Assembly (NCBI RefSeq): GCF_030532715.1
Contig: NZ_JAUNKO010000001.1
Coordinates: 372,001 to 436,000 of the forward strand
Direction: 5' to 3'
DNA length: 64,000 nucleotides
Source: Corynebacterium sp.
GTDB lineage: Bacteria; Actinomycetota; Actinomycetes; Mycobacteriales; Mycobacteriaceae
Every line of letters starts with the position of its first letter. The first letter of the stretch is position 1. Under the pieces are notes generated by a model, which was not told the origin of the DNA, did no database searches, and was given only the letters and a program-made list of their open reading frames with translations. Made by a program: the position numbers and the translations under genes. Below, piece after piece: positions 50,773 through 60,912 of the stretch.

Positions 50773-51500
50773 TTCACCCCTCCGAAGCGGCGGTCGCGAC
50801 GGGCGTACTCCTCCACCGCCGAGTACAAATCGGCCGCCGTGTAGTCGGGGAACAACTTGTCTTGGTACACCATTTCCGCATACACCGACTGCCACACCAA
50901 GAAGTTGGATGTACGCTTCTCGCCCGAAGGCCGCAGGAAGAGATCCACATCCGGCATATCCGGCTCGTCGAGAAAGTTTGCGAACGATTCCTCGGTAATG
51001 TCGTCGGGGCGCAACTGCCCAGCGGCTGCCTGGCGGGCGATTTCGCGCGCGGCGTCGATAATTTCCGCACGGCCGCCATAGTTGACGCACATGGCCAACG
51101 TCATGCGGGTGTTGTCCTTGGTAAGCTCCTCCGCCGCCTCAAGTTCGCGGATGACGGCGCGCCACAATCGCGGTCGTCGCCCCACCCACCGCACTCGCAC
51201 ACCTTTTTGGTGGAGACCATCGCGTTGGCGGCGCAATACGTCCCGGTTAAACCCCATGAGGAAGCGCACTTCGTCCGTACTGCGGCGCCAATTCTCCGTG
51301 GAGAACGCATAAGCGGAAAGGTAGGGGATGCCGAGCGCTAGGCAGGCGTCTACAACGTCGAGCAGCACGGCCTCACCACGGCGGTGACCTTCAGTTCGTT
51401 TCAGCCCGCGTTGCTGCGCCCACCGACCGTTTCCATCCATCACGATGGCGATATGCCGGGGCAAAAACTCAGCGGGAATCTGCGGCGGATTGTCGTTCAC
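50769..51500 (-). CDS. uppS: Polyprenyl (Z-decaprenyl/undecaprenyl) diphosphate synthase
   Basis: 243-residue cis-prenyltransferase that builds the lipid carrier for peptidoglycan, arabinogalactan and mannan. The catalytic Asp22 is in [13 protein letters not shown]. Further signatures are [16 protein letters not shown] and [16 protein letters not shown]. It resembles mycobacterial Rv2361c, which makes decaprenyl phosphate. It lies 18 bases after recO in the operon. Confidence 0.95.
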   Translation of the reverse strand: MNDNPPQIPAEFLPRHIAIVMDGNGRWAQQRGLKRTEGHRRGEAVLLDVVDACLALGIPYLSAYAFSTENWRRSTDEVRFLMGFNRDVLRRQRDGLHQKGVRVRWVGRRPRLWRAVIRELEAAEELTKDNTRMTLAMCVNYGGRAEIIDAAREIARQAAAGQLRPDDITEESFANFLDEPDMPDVDLFLRPSGEKRTSNFLVWQSVYAEMVYQDKLFPDYTAADLYSAVEEYARRDRRFGGVK

Positions 51501-51518
51501 CTCGCCTATACTACAGGG

Positions 51519-52262
51519 CTACGAAAACGCCCCTTGATCATGAACATCCAGCGCTGCAACACTACGTTCGAGGTGCCAATGCAGGTGCGTACGCGTCAAC
51601 CTGTGAGCGCTCCCCGCCACCTCCCCGCCTATCGACGCCCCCCGCACCGCCGACCAGCGATCGTGCGCCAACCACCACATCAGGCGCAAACTCAACTCCG
51701 GCACATCCGCCGACCCGGGGGGCCGGCACCGCACGCAGACCGCCCCACCAGCACCGGGATGAAACGCATGGTGCGGCCCCGGCGCGCCGCACTGCGCGCA
51801 ATCGAACAAACTTGGGGCCCAGCCGGCATGCTGCATAGCCTGCAACAAGAATGCGTCGAGCACCAACGTGGGGTCGTCTGCGCCGCACAGGCGGGACAAG
51901 GTGGTCAGGGCGGTATCGAACAGCCAGGGATCTTCAATTTCGGCGACGGCGAGACGCTCGGCAGCCTCTAGGGCGGCGCAGGCGGCGGTATAACGTTCGT
52001 ATTCGTCGATCACCCGTCCGAAAAAGGCAACGGTGTCGGCGCCTGTAATGGTGTACAGTGAGCGGCCGGGATACAACTGCACATTGAGCTCCACAAAGGG
52101 CTGCAACCTCGAACCGAACCTACTTTTGGCCCGGCGCACACCCTTCGCCACGCCGCGCACCACGCCGTGATTACGAGTGAGCAGCACAATAACCCGATCC
52201 GCCTCCCCGAAATCATAGGTGCGCACCACCAGCGCGCGGTCCCGGTGACTGGCTCGGCGCAT
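51519..52262 (-). CDS. recO: DNA repair protein RecO
   Basis: 247-residue recombination mediator that loads RecA on SSB-coated gaps together with RecR. The N-terminal OB fold contains DRALVVRTYDFGEADRVIVLLT. A central helical domain holds a zinc site, CAQCG and CVRC at about 155-178. The C-terminus contains LRLMWWLAHDRW. It begins 2 bases after the era stop and is cotranslated in the operon. A copy of the 14-base repeat word described in the findings lies within it (51627-51640, antisense). Confidence 0.94.
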   Translation of the reverse strand: MRRASHRDRALVVRTYDFGEADRVIVLLTRNHGVVRGVAKGVRRAKSRFGSRLQPFVELNVQLYPGRSLYTITGADTVAFFGRVIDEYERYTAACAALEAAERLAVAEIEDPWLFDTALTTLSRLCGADDPTLVLDAFLLQAMQHAGWAPSLFDCAQCGAPGPHHAFHPGAGGAVCVRCRPPGSADVPELSLRLMWWLAHDRWSAVRGASIGGEVAGSAHRLTRTHLHWHLERSVAALDVHDQGAFS

Positions 52263-52264
52263 GG

Positions 52265-53176
52265 CTAGAACCCGAGGCGGCCCAGCGCTTTCGGGTCAGA
52301 TTGCCAGTTCTTCAGCACCTTCATGCGCAGGTCAAGGTATACATTTTGGCCAAGGAGTTCGATGATTTGCGGGCGGGCGTTGTGGATAATGCGACCCATG
52401 CGGCGGCCATCTTTGCCCATGAGGATGCGCTTCTGACCGGGACGTTCCACGTAGATCACGGCATGCACATCAAGCACACCTTCGCGCTCTTCGTTGGGCA
52501 GGATCTCGTCGATCTCCACAGCCACGGAGTGCGGCAGCTCGTCCTTCAACCCGCTCAGCGCAGCTTCGCGGATCAGTTCGGCAATACGTGTGTTGGTGTC
52601 ATCGTCGGTGATGTGGTCGTCGGGGTAAAACTTGGGCCCCTCCGGCAGCAGCGACACCATCACATCGATTAATACGTTTGTTTGTTCACCTTTGACGGCA
52701 GATACCGGGACGACTTCGCATTCCCCGCCCAACAATTCGTGCAGGGCGACAAGTTGCTCCGCCACGGCGTCGCGCGACACGGTGTCTACCTTGGTGACCA
52801 CACCCATCAATTTGGTATTCGGCGCCGCCTTACGCACGGCGTCGAGGATCCACCGATCGCCCGGACCGATCTTCTCGTTAGCCGGAATGGTAAGCGCGAT
52901 CAGGTCAACGTCCGCGTACGTCTCCTTCACAATTTCGTTCAACCGTTCGCCAAGCAGGGTGCGGGGACGGTGCAACCCGGGCGTATCCACCAAAATGATC
53001 TGCGCATCCTCACGGTGCACAATGCCGCGAATGGGGTGGCGCGTGGTTTCCGGCTGGTCTGCGGTAATGGCAATTTTCTCCCCCACCAACGCATTAGTGA
53101 GGGTCGATTTGCCGGTGTTTGGTCGGCCCACGAAGCTGACGAATCCACTTCGGAAGCCCTCGGGTGCATTGAACAT
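52265..53176 (-). CDS. era: GTPase Era
   Basis: 303-residue GTPase that binds 16S rRNA and assists 30S maturation. The G1 loop is GRPNTGKST, G3 is DTPG, G4 is TKVD and G5 is SAVKGEQ. The C-terminal KH domain includes IYVERPGQKRILMGKDGRRMG, which holds the GxxG loop. Positioned between the CorC-like gene and recO, with ybeY upstream, in the conserved ribosome-maturation cluster. Confidence 0.96.
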   Translation of the reverse strand: MFNAPEGFRSGFVSFVGRPNTGKSTLTNALVGEKIAITADQPETTRHPIRGIVHREDAQIILVDTPGLHRPRTLLGERLNEIVKETYADVDLIALTIPANEKIGPGDRWILDAVRKAAPNTKLMGVVTKVDTVSRDAVAEQLVALHELLGGECEVVPVSAVKGEQTNVLIDVMVSLLPEGPKFYPDDHITDDDTNTRIAELIREAALSGLKDELPHSVAVEIDEILPNEEREGVLDVHAVIYVERPGQKRILMGKDGRRMGRIIHNARPQIIELLGQNVYLDLRMKVLKNWQSDPKALGRLGF

Positions 53177-53186
53177 GTTTTCGTCC

Positions 53187-54491
53187 TTAATCTTCGGGGG
53201 CGGAATGTACTTCCACTGTTACTGTAGTCATTCGCATGCGGCCGCGGCGATCCCGCTTACCAGCAGCGACAAGGGTCATGCCGTGCGTATCAACCTTCGA
53301 ACCGGGCAAGGGGACACGACCCAACTCCAACGCCAACAGGCCGCCAACGGTGTCCACCTCTTCCGTGATTTCCTCGTCGAAGAACAGTTCCACGCCGCAG
53401 GACTCCTCCACCAATTCGACCAATTCTTCGAGCGAAAGGCGAGAGACCACCCGGAAGGTGCGATCGCCGAGGCGTTCGATTGGGGCAATTTCCGCGGCGT
53501 CGTACTCGTCGGCGATCTCACCGACGATTTCCTCCAAAATATCCTCGATGGAGATCAACCCCGCGATGCCACCGTACTCGTCCACCAACATTGCAATGTG
53601 AAAGCGGTGCAGCTGCATCTCGTGCAGCAAGCTATCCAGGCGCTTGGAATCCGGCACAAACGTTGCCTTCCGCATCACGTCCGAAACGCGCACGCTGTGC
53701 CCGCCGTCGGTGGCGTGGTAGGTGCGCTGCACCAAGTCCTTCAGGTACACCACCCCCACGATGTCGTCCACGTTTTCCCCCACCACGGGGATGCGGGAAT
53801 GCCCGGAACGCACGCACAGCGCGGTGGCGTGCCCAGCGGTCTTCTCCTGTTCGATCCACACCATCTCCGGCCTCGGTACCATCACCGATCGCGCCGTCGT
53901 GGAGCCGAGATCGAACACGGATTGGATCATGCGGCGTTCTTCCTGCTGCACAATGCCGTGCTCCTGGGCGATGTCCACCATTTCCCGCAACTCGTGCTCA
54001 TTGGCAAACGGACCATCGCGGAACCCTTTCCCTGGGGCGAGGACATTGCCCACCCAAATGAGCAGGCGAGCCACCGGGCCGAGCACGAACGCCAACACGG
54101 ACAGGATCATCGCGGAACGCAGCGACACCGTGTACGGGTTCTGCCTGCCGATGGTGCGCGAGTACACCCCCACCACCACAAAGGTCACTAAGGTGAGCAC
54201 CACAATCGCCACCAGCAACGCAACGGAGTCGAAGGCGAACAGCTGGTAGGTCAGCGCCGTAGTAAGCACAGCGCCCACGGATTCCAAGAGGGTCCGCAGC
54301 AGCACCAACAGGTTAATGTGTTCGGCGCGGCGATCCAGCACGCGCAGCAGAGTGGCCGCGCCGGAGTGGTCCTCCCGCATGAGTTCTTCCACACGGGTGC
54401 GCGAAATGGAGGCGACGGCGGATTCCACCGTGCCAAGCGCGCCCGCGAGCAAGATGGTTGCAACAGCCCCGAGCGCTAGCCAGGGTTCCAT
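53187..54491 (-). CDS. CNNM/CorC-type transporter (DUF21-CBS)
   Basis: 434-residue membrane protein of the HlyC/CorC (CNNM) family. DUF21 forms the N-terminal membrane domain (about 1-180, four hydrophobic segments). A CBS pair follows (about 195-320; [36 protein letters not shown]), then the C-terminal CorC_HlyC domain (about 335-425). Family members are linked to magnesium or cobalt export; hemolysin annotations are misleading. It overlaps ybeY by 16 bases and precedes era by 10. Confidence 0.92.
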   Translation of the reverse strand: MEPWLALGAVATILLAGALGTVESAVASISRTRVEELMREDHSGAATLLRVLDRRAEHINLLVLLRTLLESVGAVLTTALTYQLFAFDSVALLVAIVVLTLVTFVVVGVYSRTIGRQNPYTVSLRSAMILSVLAFVLGPVARLLIWVGNVLAPGKGFRDGPFANEHELREMVDIAQEHGIVQQEERRMIQSVFDLGSTTARSVMVPRPEMVWIEQEKTAGHATALCVRSGHSRIPVVGENVDDIVGVVYLKDLVQRTYHATDGGHSVRVSDVMRKATFVPDSKRLDSLLHEMQLHRFHIAMLVDEYGGIAGLISIEDILEEIVGEIADEYDAAEIAPIERLGDRTFRVVSRLSLEELVELVEESCGVELFFDEEITEEVDTVGGLLALELGRVPLPGSKVDTHGMTLVAAGKRDRRGRMRMTTVTVEVHSAPED

Positions 54492-54958
54492 GAGCTACTG
54501 GCCTCGTACCAAGCCTCCAGCAATTCGTTCTGGAGTGCAAACATCTCTTGTTCTTCGGCGGGCTCGGCGTGATCGTAACCAAGCAAGTGAAGGCACCCGT
54601 GCACCACCAACAGCGCCAACTCACGGTCCAGCGAATGCCCCGCGCGGGCGGCCTGATCCACCGCGAACTCGGGGCAAATCACGATGTCCCCAAGCATGGC
54701 GGGCCCAGGGTCAGTGGCGTCAGGGCGGCCACCGCCGGGGGTGAGCTCATCCATGGGAAAGCTCATCACGTCCGTGGGCCCCTCCAGGTCCAGCCATCGA
54801 ACATGCAGATCGGCGATGGTATCCAGGTCCACGATATGGATCGCGGCTTCGGCGTCGCGGTGCACATCCATCGCTGCCAGCGCGAAGCTCGCCACATCCA
54901 TGAGTGCTTCCTCGTTGACGCCCTCGAAGCCGGATTCGTTGAACACTTCGATGCTCAT
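54476..54958 (-). CDS. ybeY: Endoribonuclease YbeY
   Basis: 160-residue single-strand-specific metallo-endoribonuclease involved in 16S rRNA 3' maturation and ribosome quality control. The zinc-binding signature is [13 protein letters not shown], with three His ligands. The conserved DVMSFPMDE precedes it. The start overlaps the phoH stop by 4 bases, and the 3' end overlaps the CorC-like gene. Confidence 0.95.
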   Translation of the reverse strand: MSIEVFNESGFEGVNEEALMDVASFALAAMDVHRDAEAAIHIVDLDTIADLHVRWLDLEGPTDVMSFPMDELTPGGGRPDATDPGPAMLGDIVICPEFAVDQAARAGHSLDRELALLVVHGCLHLLGYDHAEPAEEQEMFALQNELLEAWYEASSSWNPG

Positions 54959-55926
54959 CGCATGTCCTTTTCGTAGGTTTCGTACGCATCAACGATAGCC
55001 GCCACGAGGCTATGGCGCACCACGTCCGCGGACGTGAGTTCGGCGAAGTGAACGCCCTGCACCCCACGCAGAATGTCACGCGCCAGCCGCAACCCGGACT
55101 TCTGTCCGCCCGGCAAGTCCACCTGGGTAATGTCGCCCGTAACCACCATCTTGGAGCCAAACCCCAAGCGCGTGAGAAACATTTTCATTTGCGCCGGCGT
55201 GGTGTTCTGCGCCTCGTCCAAGATGATGAACGCGTCGTTGAGGGTGCGGCCGCGCATGTACGCCAGCGGCGCAACCTCCACGATGCCGGCCTCCATCAGC
55301 TTCGGGATGATCTCCGGTTCCACCATGTCCCGCAGCGCATCGTGCAGCGGCCGCAGGTAAGGGTCTATTTTGTCGTTGAGGGTGCCGGGCAGAAAACCGA
55401 GTTTCTCCCCCGCCTCCACCGCCGGCCGGGTCAAAATAATCCGGTTGACTTCCTTATTGTTCAGCGCCTGCACCGCCTTCGCCATAGCGAGGTAGGTTTT
55501 CCCGCTGCCCGCGGGGCCGACGCCGAACACAATGGTGTTGGCATCGATGGCGTCCACGTATTCCTTTTGGCCTAGTGTTTTCGGCCGCACGGGGCGCCCG
55601 CGCCGCGTGACAATGTCGGCGGCCAACACGTCGCGCACGGATTGCGGCGCCTCTACCGTCACAATGTTCACGGCGTTTTTTACCGTCGCGGGGCTGATCA
55701 CGTGCCCGCGGCGCGCGATTGCCTGCAGCTCATCGAGCACGCGTTTGGCGCGGGCCACCTCGTGGTCTGGGCCGGTCAGGGTAACGTCCGTGCCGCGGAC
55801 GAACACATCGCACGCCAACTGGTTTTCCAGCGTGCGTAAGTTTTCGTCGGTGGTGCCCAGCACGGTTTGGGCGTGCGCTTCGTCGAGCCGGTACGGCTTG
55901 GTCAAGATTTGGGTGGTTCGTTCCAA
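54955..55926 (-). CDS. phoH: PhoH-like ATPase
   Basis: 323-residue PhoH family P-loop protein, linked to RNA metabolism (YbeY partner). Walker A is [11 protein letters not shown]. Walker B is [12 protein letters not shown], followed by a [13 protein letters not shown] motif III. The N-terminal KH-like region (about 20-85) is typical. No ATG is available at the right place; TTG at 55926 ([10 protein letters not shown]) is chosen because AAGGA lies 5 bases upstream. The frame is open to 56337 but overlaps rsmE. Coupled to ybeY by ATGA. Confidence 0.92.
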   Translation of the reverse strand: MERTTQILTKPYRLDEAHAQTVLGTTDENLRTLENQLACDVFVRGTDVTLTGPDHEVARAKRVLDELQAIARRGHVISPATVKNAVNIVTVEAPQSVRDVLAADIVTRRGRPVRPKTLGQKEYVDAIDANTIVFGVGPAGSGKTYLAMAKAVQALNNKEVNRIILTRPAVEAGEKLGFLPGTLNDKIDPYLRPLHDALRDMVEPEIIPKLMEAGIVEVAPLAYMRGRTLNDAFIILDEAQNTTPAQMKMFLTRLGFGSKMVVTGDITQVDLPGGQKSGLRLARDILRGVQGVHFAELTSADVVRHSLVAAIVDAYETYEKDMR

Positions 55927-55955
55927 CGTGTTCCTTTTCTTCTCATTGCGGAACT

Positions 55956-56696
55956 TTACCAGCGTGAGGTGAGTACCCCGAGCGCCGACAACGCCGCAAA
56001 CGCCGCACTGGCTGTGCGCAATACTTCTGGGCCGAGTTTGACCGCCTGCGCGCCCGCTCCGGTGAAACGTTCCACTTCCGCGGGGCTCAGGCCGCCTTCC
56101 GGGCCGACTACAAGAAGGACTTCCTGCGCCTGCGAGTAGTCCAAGGATGCGAAGGGGACGGCGGCTTCTTCGTGGAGGAGGAGGGCGGGGCCGTCGGTAC
56201 GCGCGATGAGGGCGGCGACGTCCGTGGTGGTTGCTAGGGGGGCGACGTCGGGAACCGTAAACCTGCGCGCCTGCTTCGCGGATGCCAGCGCTTGGTTTCG
56301 CCACTTCAACAACGCTTTGTCCGCCTTGGCACCCCACTTAGCGATGCACCGGGACGCCTGCCACGGCACGATGCGGTCCGCCCCGGCTTGGGTGGCAAGG
56401 TCCACGGCAAGTTCCGCGCGTTCCGACTTCGGGATCGCCTGCACCACCGTCACCTGCGGCACACTCGCTCGCTTCTCGACGCCCTCCCCTACCGCAACCA
56501 GCAACCTATCCTTACCGCTGGTGCCGGTGACGGTGGCGTGGACGCCGTGGCCGCGGCCGTCGATAAGCACGAGCTGCTCTCCGGGGCACAAACGTTTGAC
56601 GGTGACAGCGTGGCGCGCCTCCGGCCCCACCAATTCGACAGCCGAACCGGGGACTGGTAACTCCCCGTCGGCCCACAGGAACACGGGCAGCGACAT
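55956..56696 (-). CDS. rsmE: 16S rRNA m3U1498 methyltransferase RsmE
   Basis: 246-residue SPOUT-class methyltransferase acting on 16S rRNA U1498. The N-terminal PUA-like domain (about 1-80) contains GPEARHAVTVKRLCPGE. The catalytic knotted domain contains QAIPKSERAE, the ATQAGADRIVPW motif and VGPEGGLSPAEVE. Its ATG shares a base with the dnaJ2 stop (TAATG), so translation is coupled. It lies 29 bases before phoH. Confidence 0.94.
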   Translation of the reverse strand: MSLPVFLWADGELPVPGSAVELVGPEARHAVTVKRLCPGEQLVLIDGRGHGVHATVTGTSGKDRLLVAVGEGVEKRASVPQVTVVQAIPKSERAELAVDLATQAGADRIVPWQASRCIAKWGAKADKALLKWRNQALASAKQARRFTVPDVAPLATTTDVAALIARTDGPALLLHEEAAVPFASLDYSQAQEVLLVVGPEGGLSPAEVERFTGAGAQAVKLGPEVLRTASAAFAALSALGVLTSRW

Positions 56697-57820
56697 TAGC
56701 GCCTAAACCGGCTACGCAAACGGCTGAACAAACTTTCCTCTTCCTGGTGCGAATCCTGCACCCGCACCTTGTCGGCGCGGTGGGAACGCAACTTCCGCAG
56801 GTAGTCTTTGGACTGCGAATCCAGATCCTTCGGAATGATCACGTCCATGTGCGCAACCATATCGCCGGCGCCCTCCGCGCGCAGATGCGGCATACCGGCG
56901 CCTTGGACGTGAATACGTTCGGCAGGCTGGGTGCCGGGGGCGACGTGGAACTTCAACGGGTTGCCGTCCAGCCCGGTCACCTCAAACTCCGTGCCCAACG
57001 CCGCATCAACCATGGGTAGGCGCACCGTCACATGCAGGTTATCGCCGTCGCGAGTAAACACGGAGTGCGGTTGGGTAATCACCTCAACGTACAAATCACC
57101 CGCGGGCCCACCGCCGTGGCCGACCTCGCCTTGCCCGGCCATGCGGATTCGCATACCGTCGCTAATCCCGGCGGGGACGTTGACCGTCAAATCGCGGCGC
57201 GCCTTCACGCGGCCGTCGCCGTGGCACTTTGTACAGGGGTCGTCGATAACCTCGCCGAAGCCCTGGCAGGCGGGGCACGGGCGGGACGTCATCACGTTGC
57301 CCAGGAAGGAACGCTGCACCTCTTGAATCTCCCCGGCCCCCTGACAATGCGAACACGTATGCGCGCGAGACTTGGATTCGGAACCGGTGCCCTCACACTG
57401 ATCGCACAACACTGCAGTATCCACCGTAATGTTCTTCTTCACCCCAGAGAACGCCTCCTCGAGGGTGATAGCGGTGCGAAGCAATGCGTCATCCCCCGGC
57501 TGCACGCGCGAACGCGGGCCACGGGGCTGGCCGCCGCCGAAAAACGCACCGAAAATGTCCTCGAACCCGCCGAAGCCACCGAAACCGCCGGCGCTCGGCG
57601 ATTGCTCCATCGGGTCACCGCCCATATCCACAATGCGGCGCTTCTCCGCATTGGTGAGCACCTCGTACGCCAAAGACACCTCGCGGAATTTCTCCGCCGC
57701 CTCTTCGGTCCCGTTCACATCCGGATGGTACTTTCGGGCCAACCGCCGGTACGCCTTACGGATTTCGGTTTCCGTCGCCGACCTGTCCACTCCGAGAATG
57801 CCGTAATAGTCACGCGCCAC
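56696..57820 (-). CDS. dnaJ2: Chaperone DnaJ (second copy type, DnaJ2)
   Basis: 374-residue Hsp40 co-chaperone for DnaK. The J domain (1-65) has the HPD motif in ARKYHPDVN. A Gly/Phe-rich linker (GGFGGFGGFEDIFG) comes next. Four zinc-finger repeats CxxCxGxG (CDQCEGTG, CSHCQGAG, CPACQGFG, CTKCHGDG at about 135-210) are followed by the client-binding beta domains. It starts with GTG at 57820. Pairing with hrcA rather than dnaK marks it as the actinobacterial DnaJ2. Confidence 0.95.
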   Translation of the reverse strand: MARDYYGILGVDRSATETEIRKAYRRLARKYHPDVNGTEEAAEKFREVSLAYEVLTNAEKRRIVDMGGDPMEQSPSAGGFGGFGGFEDIFGAFFGGGQPRGPRSRVQPGDDALLRTAITLEEAFSGVKKNITVDTAVLCDQCEGTGSESKSRAHTCSHCQGAGEIQEVQRSFLGNVMTSRPCPACQGFGEVIDDPCTKCHGDGRVKARRDLTVNVPAGISDGMRIRMAGQGEVGHGGGPAGDLYVEVITQPHSVFTRDGDNLHVTVRLPMVDAALGTEFEVTGLDGNPLKFHVAPGTQPAERIHVQGAGMPHLRAEGAGDMVAHMDVIIPKDLDSQSKDYLRKLRSHRADKVRVQDSHQEEESLFSRLRSRFRR

Positions 57821-57874
57821 GGTCTACTTCTAACTCCCTTATGGATTATTCAATGAACGTCAAGGCATTGTAGC

Positions 57875-58873
57875 CTACTGGCCGGCAAGTACCCTGCCTA
57901 CATACTGTGCAACGGCGGACACCTTCGAAATTGTTCCCGAATAATCCATATAGTTCGGGCCGACCACTCCCATGCCACCCAACGTGGCACCCGTCGCCCC
58001 GTACCCCGCGGCCACCACCGCAGCGCCCCGCAACTCTTCGTCCCCAATGCTCACCTGCACCTGGCCGACATCCTGCGCGCTGGACAACAGCTTCAGCACC
58101 ACCACTTGCTCCTCCAGCGCCTCCACCACGCTCGGCAGCCCGGAGGGGAACAGGTGCGAAGCACCAGACAGGATCAACCGGTCGCTCGGCGCCTCCACCA
58201 AAGTTTCCACCAGCACGGTGGCGCACCGAATGGAGGCGTTGCGCACATCCGCCGAGGCCTCCACCGCCATGTCTGCCATCGCTACGCTCGCCTCCGTGAG
58301 CGTCTTCCCGGCCAACCTGCGGTTAAGGTTCTCCTTCAGCTGCGCCACCTTCTCTGGGCCAAGGTGCTCATCCAACTCCACGTTGCGCTGCTCCACCCGG
58401 CCAGTGTCCGTAATCAACACGAGCAGCAAGCGCGTCGGGGTGAGCTCCACCACCTCACAATGCCGCACGCGGGATACCTTTAACGTGGGCAATTGCACCA
58501 CCGCCGCCTGACGGGTGAGCTGGCTGAGCAATTGCACACTTCGGCGCAACACGTCCTCCAAGTCCACCCCCTGGTCGAGGAACGCGAGAATGGCGCGGCG
58601 CTCCGCCCGGGACAGCGGCTTGACATCGTGAATGGAATCCACAAACGCCTGATAGCCCTTTTCCGTGGGAATACGCCCCGAGCTGGCGTGCTGCTGCACG
58701 ATATAACCTTCGGATTCCAGCACAGCCATATCGTTGCGGATCGTCGCCGGACTCACACCAAGATTGTGGCGGTCCACCAACGCTTTCGAGCCAACCGGCT
58801 CCTGGGAGGAAATGTAATCGGCCACAATGGCACACAGCACCTTATGCCGCCGCTGTTCCGTGGCACTAGACAC
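57875..58873 (-). CDS. hrcA: Heat-inducible transcription repressor HrcA
   Basis: 332-residue repressor of groE-type heat-shock genes, binding CIRCE elements. The N-terminal winged helix has [21 protein letters not shown] and [13 protein letters not shown]. The GAF-like domain and C-terminal part ([16 protein letters not shown]) complete it. The start is GTG at 58873, with GGAAGGAG 7 bases upstream. No CIRCE sequence is seen in its own promoter. It is the first gene of the operon reaching down to the VIT gene. Confidence 0.95.
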   Translation of the reverse strand: MSSATEQRRHKVLCAIVADYISSQEPVGSKALVDRHNLGVSPATIRNDMAVLESEGYIVQQHASSGRIPTEKGYQAFVDSIHDVKPLSRAERRAILAFLDQGVDLEDVLRRSVQLLSQLTRQAAVVQLPTLKVSRVRHCEVVELTPTRLLLVLITDTGRVEQRNVELDEHLGPEKVAQLKENLNRRLAGKTLTEASVAMADMAVEASADVRNASIRCATVLVETLVEAPSDRLILSGASHLFPSGLPSVVEALEEQVVVLKLLSSAQDVGQVQVSIGDEELRGAAVVAAGYGATGATLGGMGVVGPNYMDYSGTISKVSAVAQYVGRVLAGQ

Positions 58874-58981
58874 GTTGATGCTCCTTCCCTACAAGCTCCC
58901 GCAATAGTCTACGCAGTTTTTCCCACACGCCGACATCACACACCCTGCACCCACGACAAAGGGAAGCCTAATCTAAAGGGT

Positions 58982-59779
58982 ATGGATACCGTGTCCCATA
59001 CATTATTCTTTCCCTTATTCGGCCGCGCCCAAGCAGCCCGCACCTGGCCAGACCTCTTTCCCGACCCGTGGGCCCTCAAAGCCGAAGCCATCGCCCGCGA
59101 CGCCGGCACCCCGGCACAATCACTCGGTGACTTCCCCGCCGTCGTCTACGGGCTGCGGCACCTCATCAGTGTCACCAACACCAAACGCTACTTAGAGGCG
59201 CATCCCGGCGCGGCCGTCGTCAATCTTGGGTGTGGGCTCGACAGCCTCGCCATGGACCTCGAAGGCCTCGATTGCACCATCTACAACGTGGATTTCCCCG
59301 CGGTCATCGAACTCAGGCAACGCTGGATCCCCACCGCCAACAACGAACACGACCTGCCGTATTCGCTCACAGACCACCGGTGGTTCGACCAGGTAGACCC
59401 CAGCCGCGGGGCCATCGCCATGGCCAACGGTGTGTTCTACTACCTGGAGGTCGCTCAAGTACGCGATGTGGTGGTAGCGATGGCGGAACGCTTCCCCGGC
59501 GGCCGGCTCATATATGACAGCCAATCCCCACGCATCATGCGAAAAAGCGAACAACAAATCGCGGCCAAGGGCACGCCCTGCAGCATGCCGTTCCGCCTCC
59601 GCGACCCGTACACGCCGCGCACCTGGAGCGACCGGATCAGCAACGTCACGGTGGAATACGATTACAGCCGCTACCTCACCCCAGCACAGCGGAAACAACT
59701 ACGCCTCGGGTACCGGCTGGGATTCAACGTGTTCAAAGTAATTCGAGGGATGTACGAAGTCACCATCGACTTCGCCTAA
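58982..59779 (+). CDS. Class I SAM methyltransferase, LCMT/PPM-like
   Basis: 265-residue S-adenosylmethionine methyltransferase of the leucine carboxyl methyltransferase (LCMT/PPM1) group common in actinobacteria. The SAM site is VVNLGCGLDSLAMDLE (about 77-92), followed by the acidic residue in IYNVDFPAVIELRQ, then AMANGVFYYLE at the end of strand 4. Members methylate varied polyketide-like or small metabolites; the substrate is unknown. The ATG at 58982 has AAAGGG upstream. Divergent from hrcA and overlapping tail-to-tail by 4 bases with hemW. Confidence 0.85.
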   Translation: MDTVSHTLFFPLFGRAQAARTWPDLFPDPWALKAEAIARDAGTPAQSLGDFPAVVYGLRHLISVTNTKRYLEAHPGAAVVNLGCGLDSLAMDLEGLDCTIYNVDFPAVIELRQRWIPTANNEHDLPYSLTDHRWFDQVDPSRGAIAMANGVFYYLEVAQVRDVVVAMAERFPGGRLIYDSQSPRIMRKSEQQIAAKGTPCSMPFRLRDPYTPRTWSDRISNVTVEYDYSRYLTPAQRKQLRLGYRLGFNVFKVIRGMYEVTIDFA

Positions 59780-60912
59780 TCATCCCCAAGCAAAATGTCC
59801 GCAACGATTCCATCCGCGAGCAGGCGCCCCGCCTCCGTCAACGCGATGCGGGAACCCGCCGCTCGGCGCAGCAATCCGCGAGCACAATAATCCTCCACCA
59901 CAGCCAGACCGCCCGCGCCCAACATGCCCGCCGGAATGCCCTCCCGCAGGCGCAGCCCCAACATCACGCGCTCGACATGCCGGTCGTGCGCACTTAACGT
60001 CTCCGCCTCCTGGATCGGTAGCCGACCTTGCGCACACAACGCCGCATACCGGGCGGGGTGCTTGACGTTATAAAAGCGACTGTCCCCCACATGCGAATGC
60101 GCGCCAGGGCCCGCACCCCACCAATCACCGTCACGCCAATAGCCCAGGTTGTGGCGGCATTCCCCGCCTAAGCGAGCCCAATTGGACACCTCGTACCACT
60201 GGAAACCAGCGTCGCGCAGGGCGGCGTCAATAAGCCCATAACGGTGAGCCAATACGTCCTCATCAGGCGCAGGAATCTCCCCGCGGCGGACTTTCCGCGC
60301 CATGGCGGTGCCATCCTCCACGATGAGCGAGTAGGCGGACACGTGGTCCACCCCCGCGGACAGCACCGCGTCGAGGGTTGCGCGCACGTCGTCATCAGTC
60401 TCACCAGGGGTGCCGTAAATCATGTCAAGGTTCACGTGTGCAAACCCCGCCCGCGTGGCTTCCCGCGCGGCCGCCACCGCGCGGCCCGGGGTGTGCCGGC
60501 GCTCCAACACCCGCAACACGTGCGGTGCCGCGGACTGCATGCCCAGCGATATCCGGGTAAACCCCGCCGCGCGCAGCGCTGCAAACAACTCCGGGGAAGT
60601 CGACTCCGGGTTTGACTCCGTAGTCACCTCCGCGCCCGGCGCCAACCCAATGGTTTCCCGCACGTACTCCAGCACCCGCACCAGCTCCCCACCCAGCATC
60701 GACGGGGTGCCGCCGCCCACAAAGACAGTCTCGGCGGGCCGCGTATTCCCAGTTTCGGCAGCCAATTCCAACTCGCGGCGCAGCGCAACCAAATACTCCG
60801 GCACGGAAGCGGAACTGCCTAACTCGCCCGGCGTATAGGTGTTGAAATCGCAATAACCGCAGCGTGACGCGCAAAACGGAACGTGGATATACACCCCGAA
60901 GGGTCGCGTCAT
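59776..60912 (-). CDS. hemW: Radical SAM haem chaperone HemW
   Basis: 378-residue radical SAM protein. The iron-sulphur cluster cysteines are Cys14, Cys18 and Cys21 in FCASRCGYCDF. The SAM motif region FVGGGTPSML and the C-terminal HemN-type domain follow. It lacks the extra N-terminal part of true HemN coproporphyrinogen dehydrogenase, so a haem-trafficking (HemW) role is favoured. Its start overlaps by 4 bases the stop of the 230-residue gene. Confidence 0.92.
   Translation of the reverse strand: MTRPFGVYIHVPFCASRCGYCDFNTYTPGELGSSASVPEYLVALRRELELAAETGNTRPAETVFVGGGTPSMLGGELVRVLEYVRETIGLAPGAEVTTESNPESTSPELFAALRAAGFTRISLGMQSAAPHVLRVLERRHTPGRAVAAAREATRAGFAHVNLDMIYGTPGETDDDVRATLDAVLSAGVDHVSAYSLIVEDGTAMARKVRRGEIPAPDEDVLAHRYGLIDAALRDAGFQWYEVSNWARLGGECRHNLGYWRDGDWWGAGPGAHSHVGDSRFYNVKHPARYAALCAQGRLPIQEAETLSAHDRHVERVMLGLRLREGIPAGMLGAGGLAVVEDYCARGLLRRAAGSRIALTEAGRLLADGIVADILLGDD

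Noticed and set aside
53187..54491. Hemolysin
   Set aside because: DUF21-CBS-CorC proteins are membrane ion transport proteins; the hemolysin name is historical.
55927..56337. Extended N-terminus of PhoH
   Set aside because: It overlaps rsmE in another frame and lacks similarity to PhoH; a TTG with a good ribosome binding site explains the start.
58874..58981. CIRCE element controlling hrcA
   Set aside because: No TTAGCACTC-N9-GAGTGCTAA-like sequence is present in the promoter region.
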